Source: Fallopia convolvulus (Eukaryota > Streptophyta > Magnoliopsida > Caryophyllales > Polygonaceae). From it: a stretch of DNA of 64,000 nucleotides. The position numbers were made by a program, and so were the translations under genes. Shown piece after piece: positions 12,739 to 23,364 of this stretch. The notes beneath the pieces were generated by a model. The model saw only the letters and a list, made by a program, of their open reading frames with translations, was not told the DNA's origin and made no database searches. The stretch's first letter is position 1. Each line of letters begins with the position of its first letter. Location of the stretch: NCBI GenBank assembly GCA_964016875.1, contig OZ024737.1, positions 30,443,683-30,507,682 on the forward strand. The letters are read 5' to 3'.

Positions 12739-13308
12739 GGAGTAAGGTTCAAATAAAACAACTCCTTATCCTATAATATAAGGAGCGTTTAGAGCCCTTG
12801 GATCACATTGATCCAAGGGCTGATGTTCTACCCCTATTAGGGACGCGGTGGCATTTTAGTAATTTCTCAAAAATTACAAAAGTGCTCGCTATCGTGAAAA
12901 AGTGCATCGCTAAATACAAAAAGTGCATTAGTAAGCCGAAAAAGAGCAATAAAAAATGAAGCCAACAGGGCACGCGCTCCATGTTCGGTTTACTGTAAAA
13001 GTGCATCGTTATGGTGAAAAAGTGCATTGCGAATATTGAAAAGTGCATTACTAAACCAAAAAAGTGCATCATCTTGGGCGTTCAATTGACTCGATTCTGA
13101 TTGAACTCAATCACAAAAAATATATGGTTTTAGCAATGCACTTTTTTGGATATAGTAATGCAGTTTTTCACCATAATGATGCACTTTTGTACTTTTCGAT
13201 AAATTACAAAAATGCCACCGCGCCCTAATTTTCAAGAATATCAGCCCAGGGTTCTAAACGCGCCTTATTTTATAGGATAAGGAGTTGTTGTTTTTTTGAA
13301 CCAAACTT
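12739..13308. mobile_element. Mutator-like MITE with 9-10-bp target duplication
   Basis: Termini are inverted: gagtaaggttcaaataaaac at the left, and at the right the complement of aagtttggttcaaaaaaac. Both continue into caactccttatcctata, giving arms of about 50 bp. The flanks carry tataaatatg on both sides (12,730-12,739 and 13,309-13,318), the duplication size of Mutator-like elements. The inside contains repeated aaaagtgcat words (12,880-13,070) and their complement atgcactttt (13,130-13,200), so much of it can fold back. No transposase is present. It is inserted in the Helitron. Confidence 0.8.
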
Positions 13309-13353
13309 TATAAATATGATATTAATAAATCAATAAAAATATAATATAAACTT

Positions 13354-14219
13354 GGGAAATTTTGATTGGTACCCCTTAACCTTTCACTTTTCCGAATGAT
13401 GCCCAAGGAAAAAAATTATTCCAATCGGTACCCTCGAACTTTTTAATGAGTTTGCTATGTGCCCCTAATATCATATTTCCTCGTAAATTCTGTTAGATTT
13501 TGTATTTTCACTTTAAATTCTGTTAGATTTGTAAATTAAAAAAAAAAGGAAAAAAATCAGATATGTAAAATCCAAATCTAATGGAATTAGGGGCAGTGGA
13601 TCGGAAAGTCGCACTATCTGTAGAGAATCGTCGGTCGTCTTCTTATCAAAACAAAAATGCTCTTCCCTCCTACAATTAAAGAAGAAATTAATTAATTAGA
13701 AACCACCGAGATTCAAAATCATGGAGAAATAGAGAGTGGATTTAGATAAATCAGTACTTGGTAGATGTAAAAAAGAGGTGAATCGGTTTGAGAAAGAGGA
13801 AGGAGTGGGAATCGGAGGTGCTTGCCGACGAGCTTGTTGGTGTGGTGCACGCGACGATCACAGATGTGGTAGACGACGTCCACGTCGGTGGCGTAGAAAA
13901 CGGCGGCCGGTTGCAATTGGCAGACGGTCGCACTGAATCTTCATATTGATAAATTGATTTATTAGATTTAAGTATGAGTATAATGCACAATTGAGTAATG
14001 AGTATTGTAGAAGACGGATGGATAGAATTGTCCATTGTTACATCTTCTCAATCCTTTTTTTTTTAAAATTGCAAATTTAACGGAATTGAAAGAGAAATTG
14101 ATGTTAGGGGCACGAAACAAACTCGTTAAGAAGTTCGGGGGTATTGATCGGAATAATTTTTTTTTCTTGGGCACCATCTGAAAAAGTAAAAAGTTGAGGG
14201 GTACCAACCGCAATTTCCC
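13354..14219. mobile_element. Mutator-like TIR element, 866 bp, possible Pack-MULE
   Basis: The left arm starts gggaaattttgattggtacc and the right arm is the complement of gggaaattgcggttggtacc. The inverted similarity runs about 120 bp. A perfect 9-bp target duplication, tataaactt, flanks it (13,345-13,353 and 14,220-14,228). The middle (13,790-13,935) is much more GC-rich than the arms and keeps an open frame with a coding-like product (LADELVGVVHATITDVVDD). A captured host-gene piece is therefore possible, but I do not recognise the source. Confidence 0.8.
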
Positions 14220-14891
14220 TATAAACTTTAAATAAGTAATTTATTGCTCATATAATGTACAATTTTTTAATCAACTATTATATTTTCATATTTTATTACT
14301 TTCCTTATACGTAAATTTAGATATTATCAAATATTTCAATATATCTATTAAATATTTTATTATCTATTTTTTATTAATTTTAAAAATTTTAAAAATTTAT
14401 TATTATTTTTTTATAAAATAAAATCACTATATATCTATAAATAAATTTGTCAAAAGATATATGCGAAAAGATTTATATTTATCTATGTCTAAAGATATAC
14501 GCAAACGAGATGTGGGGCAGGATGGCGGAGTGTATCCGGAGAGCTGCATGTGGGGTTCTTGGTATGTCTAGGGGTTTTTCTGCAAACAGAAGGTCGAAAA
14601 CTTGGTGGAACGACGAGGTTCAGGAGAAGGTTAAGGAAAAACAACTAGCATACAAAAAGTAGTTACATAGTGAAGAGTCAAACAGAGAAGCGAGTTTGGC
14701 AGAGCTCAAGGCAGCAAAGAAAGCAGCTAAGAGAGCAGTAGTAGTCGCTAAAGAGAAAGCGTTCGAGAATCTATACAAGGCGCTAGATGATAAGGGTGGG
14801 GAACGAGTTATGTACATGCTGGCTAAGGCAAGGGAAAGGAAGAGTTCAGATATAGACAAAGTCAAAATGCATCAAAGACGAGGATGGACGA

Positions 14892-15944
14892 GTGTTAGTG
14901 GAGGATACACAAATCAGGCAACGGTGGGAAAAGTACTTCTGTGGTCTACTTAATGAGGGTTGTGAAATGACAAAAAGTCAGCTCAGGACAGCGGGTCGGG
15001 AAAGAGAGGAGGAAAGCCCCTTCCTCTTCTACAGACGGTTCTCAAGGGAAGAAATAAACATAGTGATCCGTAAAATGAGTAACAGAAAAGCTGTGGGACC
15101 GGACGAAATCCCAATAGAAGTCTGGAAGTACCTAGGGGTGAGAGGACTAGAATGTCTAGCGGCCCTTTTTAATGTCATCCTCAAGACGGCTAGGATGCCG
15201 GATGAATGGAGGCTTAGTAAGTTGATCCCATTGTACAAGAACAAGGGGAATGTACAGCAGCGCGACAACTACAGGGGTATTAAACTTCTTAGTCATACGA
15301 TGAAGTTGTGGGAGAGGACCATCGAGCTGAGGTTGAGGAGACAAATCCAAGTGTCCGAGAATCAGTTTGGTTTTATGCCTGGGAGATCGTCCATGGAAGC
15401 TATCCATCTGTTGAGGAGGCTTTTAGAGGCATACAGAGAGAGAAGGAAGAACTTGCATATGGTTTTCATTGATCTAGAGAAAGCTTATGACAGGGTACCG
15501 AGAGACTTGGTTTGGAAGAGCCTGGCAACCAAAGAAGTGTCTGGCACGTTTATCCGGGTTATCAGAGATATGTATGAGGGTTCGATGACCAGTGTCTGCA
15601 CTCCGAGAGGAGACACAGAGTACTTTAAGGTGGAGGCAGGTCTACATCAGGGCTCAGCCTTGAGCCCCTTCCTGTTCACGCTGGTCTTAGATGTTCTGAC
15701 GAGGGATATTCAAGGAGATATCCCTTGGTGCTTGTTGTTCGCGGACGATATTGTCTTGGTGGACGAGACCCGAGACGGAGTTAGTAGTAGATTGGAGATC
15801 TGGAGGGAGAAGTTGGAGTCAAAAGGCTTCAAACTGAGTAGAACCAAGACGGAATACGTGGAGTTCAAGTTTGGAGCAGATGTCAGTGAAGAAGTTCTCT
15901 TAGGGGGGAAGTCGTTACAAAGAAGGAGAGTTTCAGGTACCTAG
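14892..15944 (+). pseudogene. RTE reverse transcriptase fragment
   Basis: This is the longest open piece of the RTE LINE, 350 residues. It holds the RT fingers and palm, including the catalytic Asp pair in FADD, and breaks off where a frameshift moves the thumb and C-terminal part to the next open piece (15,950-16,468). It lacks an upstream endonuclease. The enzyme would reverse-transcribe LINE RNA at a nicked target; here it is inactive. Confidence 0.8.
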
Positions 15945-15949
15945 GTTCA

Positions 15950-16468
15950 GTGGTGCAGAGTGATGGAGGCATCGACAAGGATATTACACATCGGATTCAG
16001 AGAGGCTGGCAAAAGTGGAGGGCAGCGTCAGGGGTTCTTTGCGATAAAAAGGTACCGCTAAAGCTAAAAGGTAAATTCTACAAGACAGTTATCAGGCCGA
16101 CCATTCTCTATGGGGCAGAATGTTGGCCAACCACGAGGTCACAGGAGCAGAGAGTGATGGTAGCTGAGATGAGGATGTTGAGGTGGATGTTCGGGCACAC
16201 GCTATGGGACAGGATCAGAAATGAAGAGATCAGGAGCAAGGTAGGGGTGGCTAGTATAGGGGATAAGGTGAGAGAATCAAGACTCCAATGGTTCGGACAT
16301 GTGCAGAGGCGGGGAGCAGGGGAGCCAGTCCGTAAGTGTGAGAGCTTGGACCTTGGAGACTTTTGTAGAAGCAGGGGACGACCTAAGAAATGTTGGAAAG
16401 ACAACATAAAGCGGGATATGGATCAGTTGGGGATTTCAGTAGATCTAGCTTTATGTAGGGACAACTAG
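15950..16468 (+). pseudogene. RTE LINE C-terminal fragment
   Basis: The 172-residue frame continues the RTE protein after the frameshift (ILYGAECWPT, EMRMLRWMFGHT, RLQWFGHVQRR, GRPKKCWKDNIKRDMDQLGI). These words are typical of the region after the RT thumb in plant RTE polyproteins. The frame stops at 16,466-16,468, followed by two more stop-delimited codon runs that resemble the end of the family protein (RDKIKVADS). Confidence 0.75.
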
Positions 16469-16744
16469 AGGGATAAGATCAAGGTGGCGGATAGCTATGA
16501 CAGCTAGGACAGAGGAACTAAATTATTGCTTCTAATTATTGATCATTCTATCCTTATATTATGTACTTGATACATACGAATAATATGACAAATTGGATTT
16601 ACAAAATTATTGTTTTGTTTATTTTTGAAGTTCTTGTTCATTGTATAAGTTTAATTGGTGAATTTTTATAAATGGTGTATCAATAGAATTTATGAGGAAA
16701 GTGGACATGAAAGTAAATGAAAAATAAAATGAGTAACTCGTGGG

Positions 16745-17030
16745 GATTATACAAGGTCAAAATCAAACGGGGATGGGGAGTCCCCGCTAGAGATTATAAA
16801 TGGGGAAATCAAGCGGAGATGGGGAATCCCCGACGGGGATTATAAATGGGTAAACCAAGCGGGGATGGGGAATACCCGCCGGGGACGGGGACCCGACGGA
16901 GATGGGGACGGGGATAAATTTTATTACCCGATGGGTAATGGGACGGGTATGGGGAGCATATATCTAAATGGGTATGGGTACGGGGAGGGTATTACCCGCC
17001 CCGAACCCGCCCCATTGCCATCCCTAGGAC
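16745..17030. repeat. G-rich minisatellite and hAT-like terminus
   Basis: A unit of roughly 46-57 bp containing gggattataaatggg and cggggatggggaatcccc is repeated about three times (16,750-16,900). It grades into dense gggg runs up to 17,000. The right edge reads cgccccattgccatcccta; its complement, TAGGGATGGCAATGGGGCG, is like the end of a common plant hAT family. The opposite end of such an element is not seen. Confidence 0.5.
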
Positions 17031-17369
17031 AGACGGTCCCCCGTGGTTTGAGTGTTTGGTTCTTTTGTGCTTTGTTCCTTTTGCCCGTTTTGTTTTGTTG
17101 TGTTGTTGTTATGTTGTGTTGTGTTTGGTTTGGTTAGAGTTTTCTGCGTAGTGTGCCATGTGTTGTGATCTTGTCGGCGTTGGTGTGTGGTGGTGAGGTG
17201 CTTGTTGTGTGTGGTGACCATGGTCGTGTGCTTGCAGGGTTTCTGGTTGGTGGGCTTACCTGGGCCTATCAGGGCATTCCCCCTCTGCTTTAAGCCAAGG
17301 GTGTTCCCATCTTGGCCCCCCACATTCTGCTGAAGCAGAGTACACTAGGTCATTGTTTTTGTTTTTGTT
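17031..17369. other. T/G-rich unassigned insert DNA
   Basis: The stretch is rich in tgttgtgttg words and ends near ctgaagcagagtacactagg, followed by tttgtttttgttgtt. It may be a LINE 3' tail or unrelated filler between the RTE copy and the resumption of Helitron sequence near 17,370. No coding sense is seen. Confidence 0.35.
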
Positions 17370-17762
17370 GTTAAATATTTTATCCTTATCTTTAACTTTA
17401 AATACTTTTATACAAAAGCTTTTAAAATATATTGTTATACTAAATAGATATTTGTTTGATGTTAGAGATAAATTTTAATAATTAAAAAAGAATTTAATAG
17501 AAAGACGTTATAATAATAGAAATAAAAATTAATTTTTAAATATAAAGTGGGGACAGAATCGTTCTTGTTGCTCAAAAAGATATAACTTTAATATATAGTT
17601 ATAGATAAATTGTTGTAATGTTTGTGTATAAATGGAAAATAAAAATGGTGATGATATTTTTTTTTTGGGTGATATTTAGCATGCATCTTATTTTTATATT
17701 TTAGGTAGATTTTTTCTTAAGAGGCGCGTTATAAAAGATAGATAAGGTAATGGACTAAAGGG

Positions 17763-17799
17763 TATATATAGTTTATTGTATACTTTTCGGCTAGGGTTT
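17763..17799 (+). promoter_or_regulatory. eIF3d copy 1 core promoter: TATA and telo-box
   Basis: A TATA box (tatatata, 17,763-17,770) is followed 20 bp later by ctagggttt (17,791-17,799). The telo-box type word AGGGTTT is common near the transcription start of plant translation-machinery genes. The start codon is 86 bp further on. The paralogous copy 2 has no such word. Assignment is by position only. Confidence 0.5.
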
Positions 17800-17884
17800 C
17801 CGACCTTGTAAAATCTCGATTCATCCCTTCAGTCTCCTCTTTCCCATAGTAGCTCTTCTCCTTCCTCGCTACCTGAACGCCGCC

Positions 17885-19597
17885 ATGGGTTTTGAGATCG
17901 GCTCCGTGCCTTTTAATCCGGACGGCTGGGGACCTCCCGACGCCACCGCCGCCGCCTCCAACCAGACCCTCAATGTCCCGTTTGCACCCTTTTCTCGTTC
18001 GGACAAGCTCGGCCGTATTGCGGACTGGACCCGCAATTTCAACAATCAAGGTGGCCGTGGTTCCAACCGCAACGCCGCCGATTCCATTTTCGATTTCTCC
18101 GGCGATGACTCCTTTGCCTCCTCCCTTGCCGCGGAGGAAGATTCCTCCTTCCGCCTGGTCGACGGCAAGCCCCCACCTCGCCCCAAGGGAAACCCTAGAT
18201 GGCGCGGCGGCTACCACCATCACAACCGCAATCAACTCCCACAGCGCCGGGACGAGGAGGTTGAGGCTCGCAAGCGCGAGGCTGAGAAGGAGCGCGCCCG
18301 CCGTGACCGCCTATACCATCTCAACCGCGGCGCTCATCTTCCCCGCCGTGAAGCTGCCATCTTGAAGTCGTCAGTGGATATCCAGCCGGAGTGGAACATG
18401 CTGGAGCAGATCCCCTTCTCCACCTTCTCCAAGCTCTCGTTTTCCGTCCCCGAGCCTGAAGATCTGCTCTTCTGCGGCGGTCTGGAGTACTACGACCGCT
18501 CCTACGAGCGTCTCACGCCGAAGAACGAGCGCCGCCTGGAGCGTTTCAAGAACCGCAATTTCTTCAAGGTCACAACTACTGACGATCCCGTGATCCGCCG
18601 CCTCGCCAACGAGGACAAGGCCACGGTGTTCGCCACTGATGCCATACTCTCTACTCTGATGTGCGCTCCTCGATCTGTCTACGGTTGGGATATTGTGGTT
18701 CAGAGGGTTGGAAACAAGCTTTTCTTCGACAAGAGAGACGGCTCACAATTGGATTTGTTGGCTGTCCACGAGACTTCCCAGGAGCCACTCCCTGACGCTA
18801 AGGATGATATCAATTCGGCCTATTCTTTGAGCGTTGAGGCTGCTTATATCAACCAAAACTTCTCCCAGCAGGTTCTTCTTAGGGATGGGAAAAAGGTAAC
18901 CTTTGATGAGCAAAATCCCTTTGCAAATGAAGGGGAAGAAGTTGCTTCGGTTGCCTACAGGTACAGAAGGTGGAAGCTTGATGATGATATGTACTTGGTG
19001 GCCAGGTGTGAGCTCCAGAGTGTGCTTGAGCCCAACAACCAGAGGCAATACCTTACCCTGAACGCTTTGAACGAGTTTGATCCAAAGTATTCTGGTGTCG
19101 ATTGGAGGCAGAAGTTGGAAACTCAGAGAGGGGCTGTGTTAGCTACTGAATTGAAGAACAATGCTAATAAACTGGCCAAGTGGACTGCGCAGGCTATATT
19201 GGCTAATGCAGATATGATGAAGTTAGGATATGTATCTAGGGTTCATCCTAGGGATCACTATAACCATGTCATATTGGCCGTTGTTGGGTACAAACCAAAG
19301 GATTTTGCATCACAAATTAATTTGAGTACGCCTAACATGTGGGGAATTGTGAAGAGTATAGTTGATCTCTGTATGAAATTGAGTGAGGGCAAGTATGTGT
19401 TGGTCAAGGACCCCACAAAGCCACAAGTTAGGATTTACGAAGTGCCTGCTGATGCCTTTGAGAACGACTACGTGGAGGAGCCATTGCCAGAGGATGAGCA
19501 AGCTCAGCCTCCTAAGGAGGAGGATAATGGTCTCAGTGCCGAGATTAGTGTAGCTGCAACTGATGTCGAGGACAAGGAAATTGATGCGGTTCCCTAG
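17885..19597 (+). CDS. TIF3D1: Eukaryotic translation initiation factor 3 subunit D, copy 1
   Basis: The 570-residue protein matches plant eIF3d over its full length. It starts MGFEIGSVPFNPDGWGPP, has an N-terminal Arg/His-rich RNA-binding stretch (RWRGGYHHHNRNQLPQRRDE, about residues 109-128) and a basic helix (EARKREAEKERARRDRLY). The conserved globular core that forms the cap-binding fold follows (from WNMLEQIPFSTFSKLSF to KSIVDLCMKLSEGKYVLVKD), with an acidic C-terminal tail. eIF3d is a peripheral subunit of the eIF3 complex on the 40S ribosome and can bind the mRNA cap. The coding region has no intron, as expected if the family is intronless in plants. The ATG is the first in the frame, in good context (gccgccatgg). 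The sister gene at 32,449 differs by only seven residues. Confidence 0.95.
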   Translation: MGFEIGSVPFNPDGWGPPDATAAASNQTLNVPFAPFSRSDKLGRIADWTRNFNNQGGRGSNRNAADSIFDFSGDDSFASSLAAEEDSSFRLVDGKPPPRPKGNPRWRGGYHHHNRNQLPQRRDEEVEARKREAEKERARRDRLYHLNRGAHLPRREAAILKSSVDIQPEWNMLEQIPFSTFSKLSFSVPEPEDLLFCGGLEYYDRSYERLTPKNERRLERFKNRNFFKVTTTDDPVIRRLANEDKATVFATDAILSTLMCAPRSVYGWDIVVQRVGNKLFFDKRDGSQLDLLAVHETSQEPLPDAKDDINSAYSLSVEAAYINQNFSQQVLLRDGKKVTFDEQNPFANEGEEVASVAYRYRRWKLDDDMYLVARCELQSVLEPNNQRQYLTLNALNEFDPKYSGVDWRQKLETQRGAVLATELKNNANKLAKWTAQAILANADMMKLGYVSRVHPRDHYNHVILAVVGYKPKDFASQINLSTPNMWGIVKSIVDLCMKLSEGKYVLVKDPTKPQVRIYEVPADAFENDYVEEPLPEDEQAQPPKEEDNGLSAEISVAATDVEDKEIDAVP

Positions 19598-21660
19598 ATG
19601 GTATACATTTCTTTCTATATAGACTACAATGTTTTGCTGATTTTATGTTTTCCTTGGGATCAAAGACAAAATCTTTCTCTTGTAATGCAACTGTCATGCT
19701 TCATCTTCATTGCAACAATATTCGCTTTAGTTTCAATGCAACAATTGCTCTCAATGAATTGTCATTGATTGGAATAGGGAAATTTTGCTTCAGGAGGTGC
19801 TTAGTTTAATTTGGTCTCCTTCTTTGTCATGCTTAACTTATTTTATTACTCTTTCGTCCTTGGCTTTTTAACTGATTTTGTGCGATGAATTCTCTTTCTG
19901 TGATTTATGGTCATATGATTGTATGAGCTTAGGGATACATGTGAATTGAGGTCTAAATCACTGGGAGGAACATGGTTAGGTTAATTAGATGCATGGTTTT
20001 CAAGCAACTAACTGCATTTTTTCTATCTTTGCACACTAGTATTCATCTAGATTCTAGTGGCAACTGCCCATACTATAATATACTTAGTTACTTTTTTCAC
20101 ATGACTTTCTTTATAGAAGATTGAAAAAAAGAGTTCTCCATAGTGGAAGTCCAACATTGCAAGTTCTTTTAGATGATATCTGTCTGGTAGAAAACTGTAA
20201 ACATGAATGTTATAATAAACATTAAAGAGAAGCAAAAAAGTAAGAATAGGAAAAAAAAAAAAAACTACACTAGATTCTATCTAAATTTTTTTTTGCAAGT
20301 GCTTGAAGCCATCATGCATTTTCATTTATGTGGCCTTGTGGCCTTTAGTACCCAATACCAATAGCATACCTAACCATGAAACACCAAGTTCTGTTATTTT
20401 TTGTTCTCTTGAAATAAATTGACGATATGCAAATTAGCCCACTTAAAAGGGGCGTTGACATCACTTTAGTGCCCTATGGTCCCAAAGGCATGCTCTGGCC
20501 CGTGGTGGTGATGGAGCCGAACCCACCCGAACTTTTTTTGCACTAAAAAACAATCCTACTTTTCCTGCTATTGTAGACTGGTAGTGTCATTTCCTCTTTG
20601 ACTTTGCTTTAGAAATCTACTTGGGTATTGTTAAGATGTTTATGCCATGAACAGGAAGTGTGCTGCTTTGGATACGTGTGCTTTGTGTGTTCTGCTTTTG
20701 TTTTCTTTCTTGTAAGTTGCTTTCTTTTGCTATATGTTGTTGCAATCTTTTGTTATATTTGATCAAGCGCTCGTTGCTTACATTTGATTAACAAAAAAAC
20801 AGAGGACTGTTAATGTTCTTCTTTCGGTATAATAGAGATTCGATGCATCAGTTCAAATTCAGTAGCAGTTGCTATGCTTAGCGTATTGTGGTAAATTTAG
20901 GTGGTATTTGGTTGGAGGGCTGTTCCAAATTAAATTGAGTTGGGATGTGTTTTTTCTTTTCTCTAATGAATTTGCATTGGGTTCCCTCCTGAATAAATAT
21001 ATCCACACCTACTAGTAGAAATCGAGTGCCAATTTGATATCTTGATTCCACTGTTGGTTGGTTTTTGATTTCTTCCTTCCTAAATGTCTTTCAGGGAAGC
21101 ATCAAGTTATTAAAGTTTTGACATCTCCCTGACATTTAAGCTTGCGAGTTACAAGGCCAGAAGATTGTATCGGTTGCCAGACAAATAACTTTCTATTCTC
21201 AAGTTTTAACTTGTTGGTGATTTGTGTTCGACTATCTTTTTTGGAGGCATTTTGTGTTTTCATGTGCGCAACTTTTGAATGAAAGGCTCATATAAACGTG
21301 TTAATTTATTACTTGCTTCCTGGTGGTCATTATGGTCAATGTTGCTAGTTCTTTTTTTTTGGTCGAATGTCTCGTACCATTTCTTGCATTTTTTTTTTTT
21401 TTGTCTTAATGATATTATTTGGAATGCGTTCAATTGATCATTGACATTGCTACGACTTTTATGCATTTGAGAAATTAAATGCTCTTGGAAGTACAAAGTT
21501 AACAAGTAATTTATGTGAAAGTTATAACTGTAATGTTTATAACCCACTCTAATTAATTTGTTGGTTTTTTTTGTTTGTTGGAGTGTTTTTATATCATCCG
21601 ATGTTTTCATATTTGAAGTGAATTTTGTTCCTAGTGTTAACACAAGGCCCGATAGAATTT
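19598..21660 (+). other. 3' flank of eIF3d copy 1, probable spliced 3' UTR
   Basis: No coding sense is seen. Many blocks align with the flank of copy 2 (34,162-35,440). The best conserved block begins right after a splice-acceptor-like ctttcag at 21,088-21,094 (ggaagcatcaag, then gttacaaggccagaagattg, tttggaggcattttgtg). In copy 2 the same words follow ttttcag at 35,161-35,167. Conservation that starts sharply at the acceptor suggests a terminal 3' UTR exon about 1.5 kb after the stop. A conserved donor candidate is gatg/gtatac just after the stop codon. This is inference. Confidence 0.4.
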
Positions 21661-23364
21661 TCATGATATATTAGGTGTTAGGTGGGTTTATGTCACTTTT
21701 TCAAATTTTGTTTTTAGCTCCAATAAGAATCTAGTGGTTATCATTTGTCCACCGTTAGGTAATCTAGATTCTTTCAAGTGTGTGGGAAATAATCTACTGA
21801 TGAGTTATTTTACTTATTTAGGTGTACAAGATCCCTTGTGTTAGTTGTGTCTATCAAGTATAATCATTCAATAATTCTCACAGTTTTTATGATCGGTCCT
21901 TTTAACCTATGTTCATATTCTATTATTGAAAACAATTATCCTATAGTATTGAAAATTAAATTCTAAATAGATAAATTTTATGTAATCTTTCTAAAGGAAT
22001 ATGGTATTAAAAAATCATTTTGCAATAATAATATTAATATAAATAATCTAATATTGGATAATAAGGTACAAGTACAACCAATCATATGAACTTGCCATTT
22101 TTTTTTGGATAATGGGGAACTCATCTTCAGTAACAAATCGCGGGCTTGCGATGACCGACTCGGCTTGTAAAAAAAAAAGGATAATGAGACTTAGTTTTTT
22201 ATCTAAGTAGGGGCACAGAATGAGATGGAAAATTTAGAACCTTTCAATACCCCTCTAAACCTCTTATTACTATGTTATCCATGTGGGACAACTTGTCATT
22301 ATTTCAAATATAGCATGTACATCAACATATTAGTCACCTCTCACCAACATATAGAAGCTAGAGATGATTCTTCTTTAATGACTCTTCTAGAGATGATTCT
22401 TCTTTGGTGACTCTTTATTGTAAGAGTACTACTCCATTAATTCATTTTGCTGCATCGTATGTCCGATTGAAATATGAAATGTACAACCGGAAGCCTTGGT
22501 GATATTGTTGAAATTTATGGTAGTTTAGTGACCATTATAATTAATCTCCTAGGTCCAAGACCCACCACATGAAATTTATGGTTGGTATACTAACAAAGTA
22601 ATTGATGTGTGTATAATGACACTAACTTAATTTTAGCGAAATTTTTTTATAGCTTCCTAAATTTAAGAATATTTTGGTTGGTGTTTTAAGATTAATTTTT
22701 CTTCTGCCAACGCTCTTGAAGTTTTGGATTTGTTTGTTTCGTAACTTTGGCTAGGAAGGGATTTTTGTGATGCTTAAGTTTGACTTAGATGTGCTCATCT
22801 ATGTGTGGCTCGACTAATGAGGTGCCAAGGGAGCATTGAACGACGACAAAAAGGCGATGATTGGCGACCCTAAAGATGGTTCCAATTTAGAATACCCTAA
22901 AATAGTTGTTATTTCAGAATTCAAATCGGGATGATTTGTGTCTAGATTTTGGTGCTTTAAGAGCTGGATCTCACTAAATGATGAGGAATACAATAATAGA
23001 CTTGGATTTGATCAATTCAAACCAATGGGGCGGGAATACAAATACACTTACACTCAACTGCATCACCTGAAAAAAGTTATTTATATGGCACTAACCAAAA
23101 TATCTCTAGATTCAAGAGAACCAACCTAAGATTTCCCTTAACTTTATTTATTCAGGACATTTTAATCTTATCATGTTATAAAACTAAAATTTCAAATATG
23201 TTTAAAAAACTATAATTAAAATGCAACCAAGTGTATGTATAGAAATTATAATAAAAATAATTATTATATATTTTATTACTTTATCATCTATTAATATTCT
23301 AATAACTATAACCACTTAATTATTTACATTAAAAATTTAAGAATGTATACTAATGTTAAGAGAA
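21661..23364. other. AT-rich intergenic DNA
   Basis: No gene, RNA gene or complete transposon could be supported. Short open frames (for example 22,225-22,410 and 22,938-23,129) have no recognisable product. A 15-bp imperfect repeat, gatgattcttcttt, occurs twice around 22,362 and 22,392. Confidence 0.4.

Larger units (their letters stand above)
14495..16530 (+). mobile_element. 5'-truncated RTE-clade LINE
   Basis: The translation gives the end of the spacer after the endonuclease (RSKTWWNDEVQEKVKEKQLA at 14,590), a Lys/Ala-rich coiled-coil-like stretch, and then a reverse transcriptase typical of plant RTE elements. RT motifs in order are KAVGPDEIPIEVWK (15,090), YDRVPRD (15,486), GLHQGSALSPFLF (15,640) and the catalytic LLFADDIVLV (15,733). 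The C-terminal part continues in another frame from 15,950 (YGAECWPTTRSQEQ, WFGHVQRR, RGRPKKCW). The APE endonuclease is absent. There is an in-frame stop near 14,662, a frame change near 14,880 and another near 15,905, so the copy cannot make an active enzyme. It was inserted into the Helitron. Confidence 0.85.
12677..17605 (-). mobile_element. Helitron inflated by nested insertions
   Basis: The left end (plus strand) is host A followed by CTAG, then tcgtaccatgtacga, a hairpin about 10 bp inside. The right end is ...agttataga followed by host T. Read on the minus strand this is TC...hairpin...CTAG inserted between A and T, the Helitron hallmark. The Helitron's own sequence is recognisable by comparison with the uninterrupted copy at 23,365-23,944: blocks 12,677-12,738, 13,310-13,353, 14,221-14,490 and 17,370-17,605 align to it in order. 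Between the blocks lie two Mutator-like MITEs and a segment carrying an RTE LINE. No RepHel gene is present, so it is non-autonomous. The right end lies 280 bp before the eIF3d copy 1 start codon. Confidence 0.8.

Noticed and set aside
17892..18365. A 157-codon frame overlapping the start of eIF3d copy 1 (with a 186-codon counterpart at 32,369-32,929)
   Set aside because: It is a Pro/Ala/Thr-rich alternate-frame reading of the GC-rich eIF3d 5' coding sequence. Its conservation between copies follows from the eIF3d frame.
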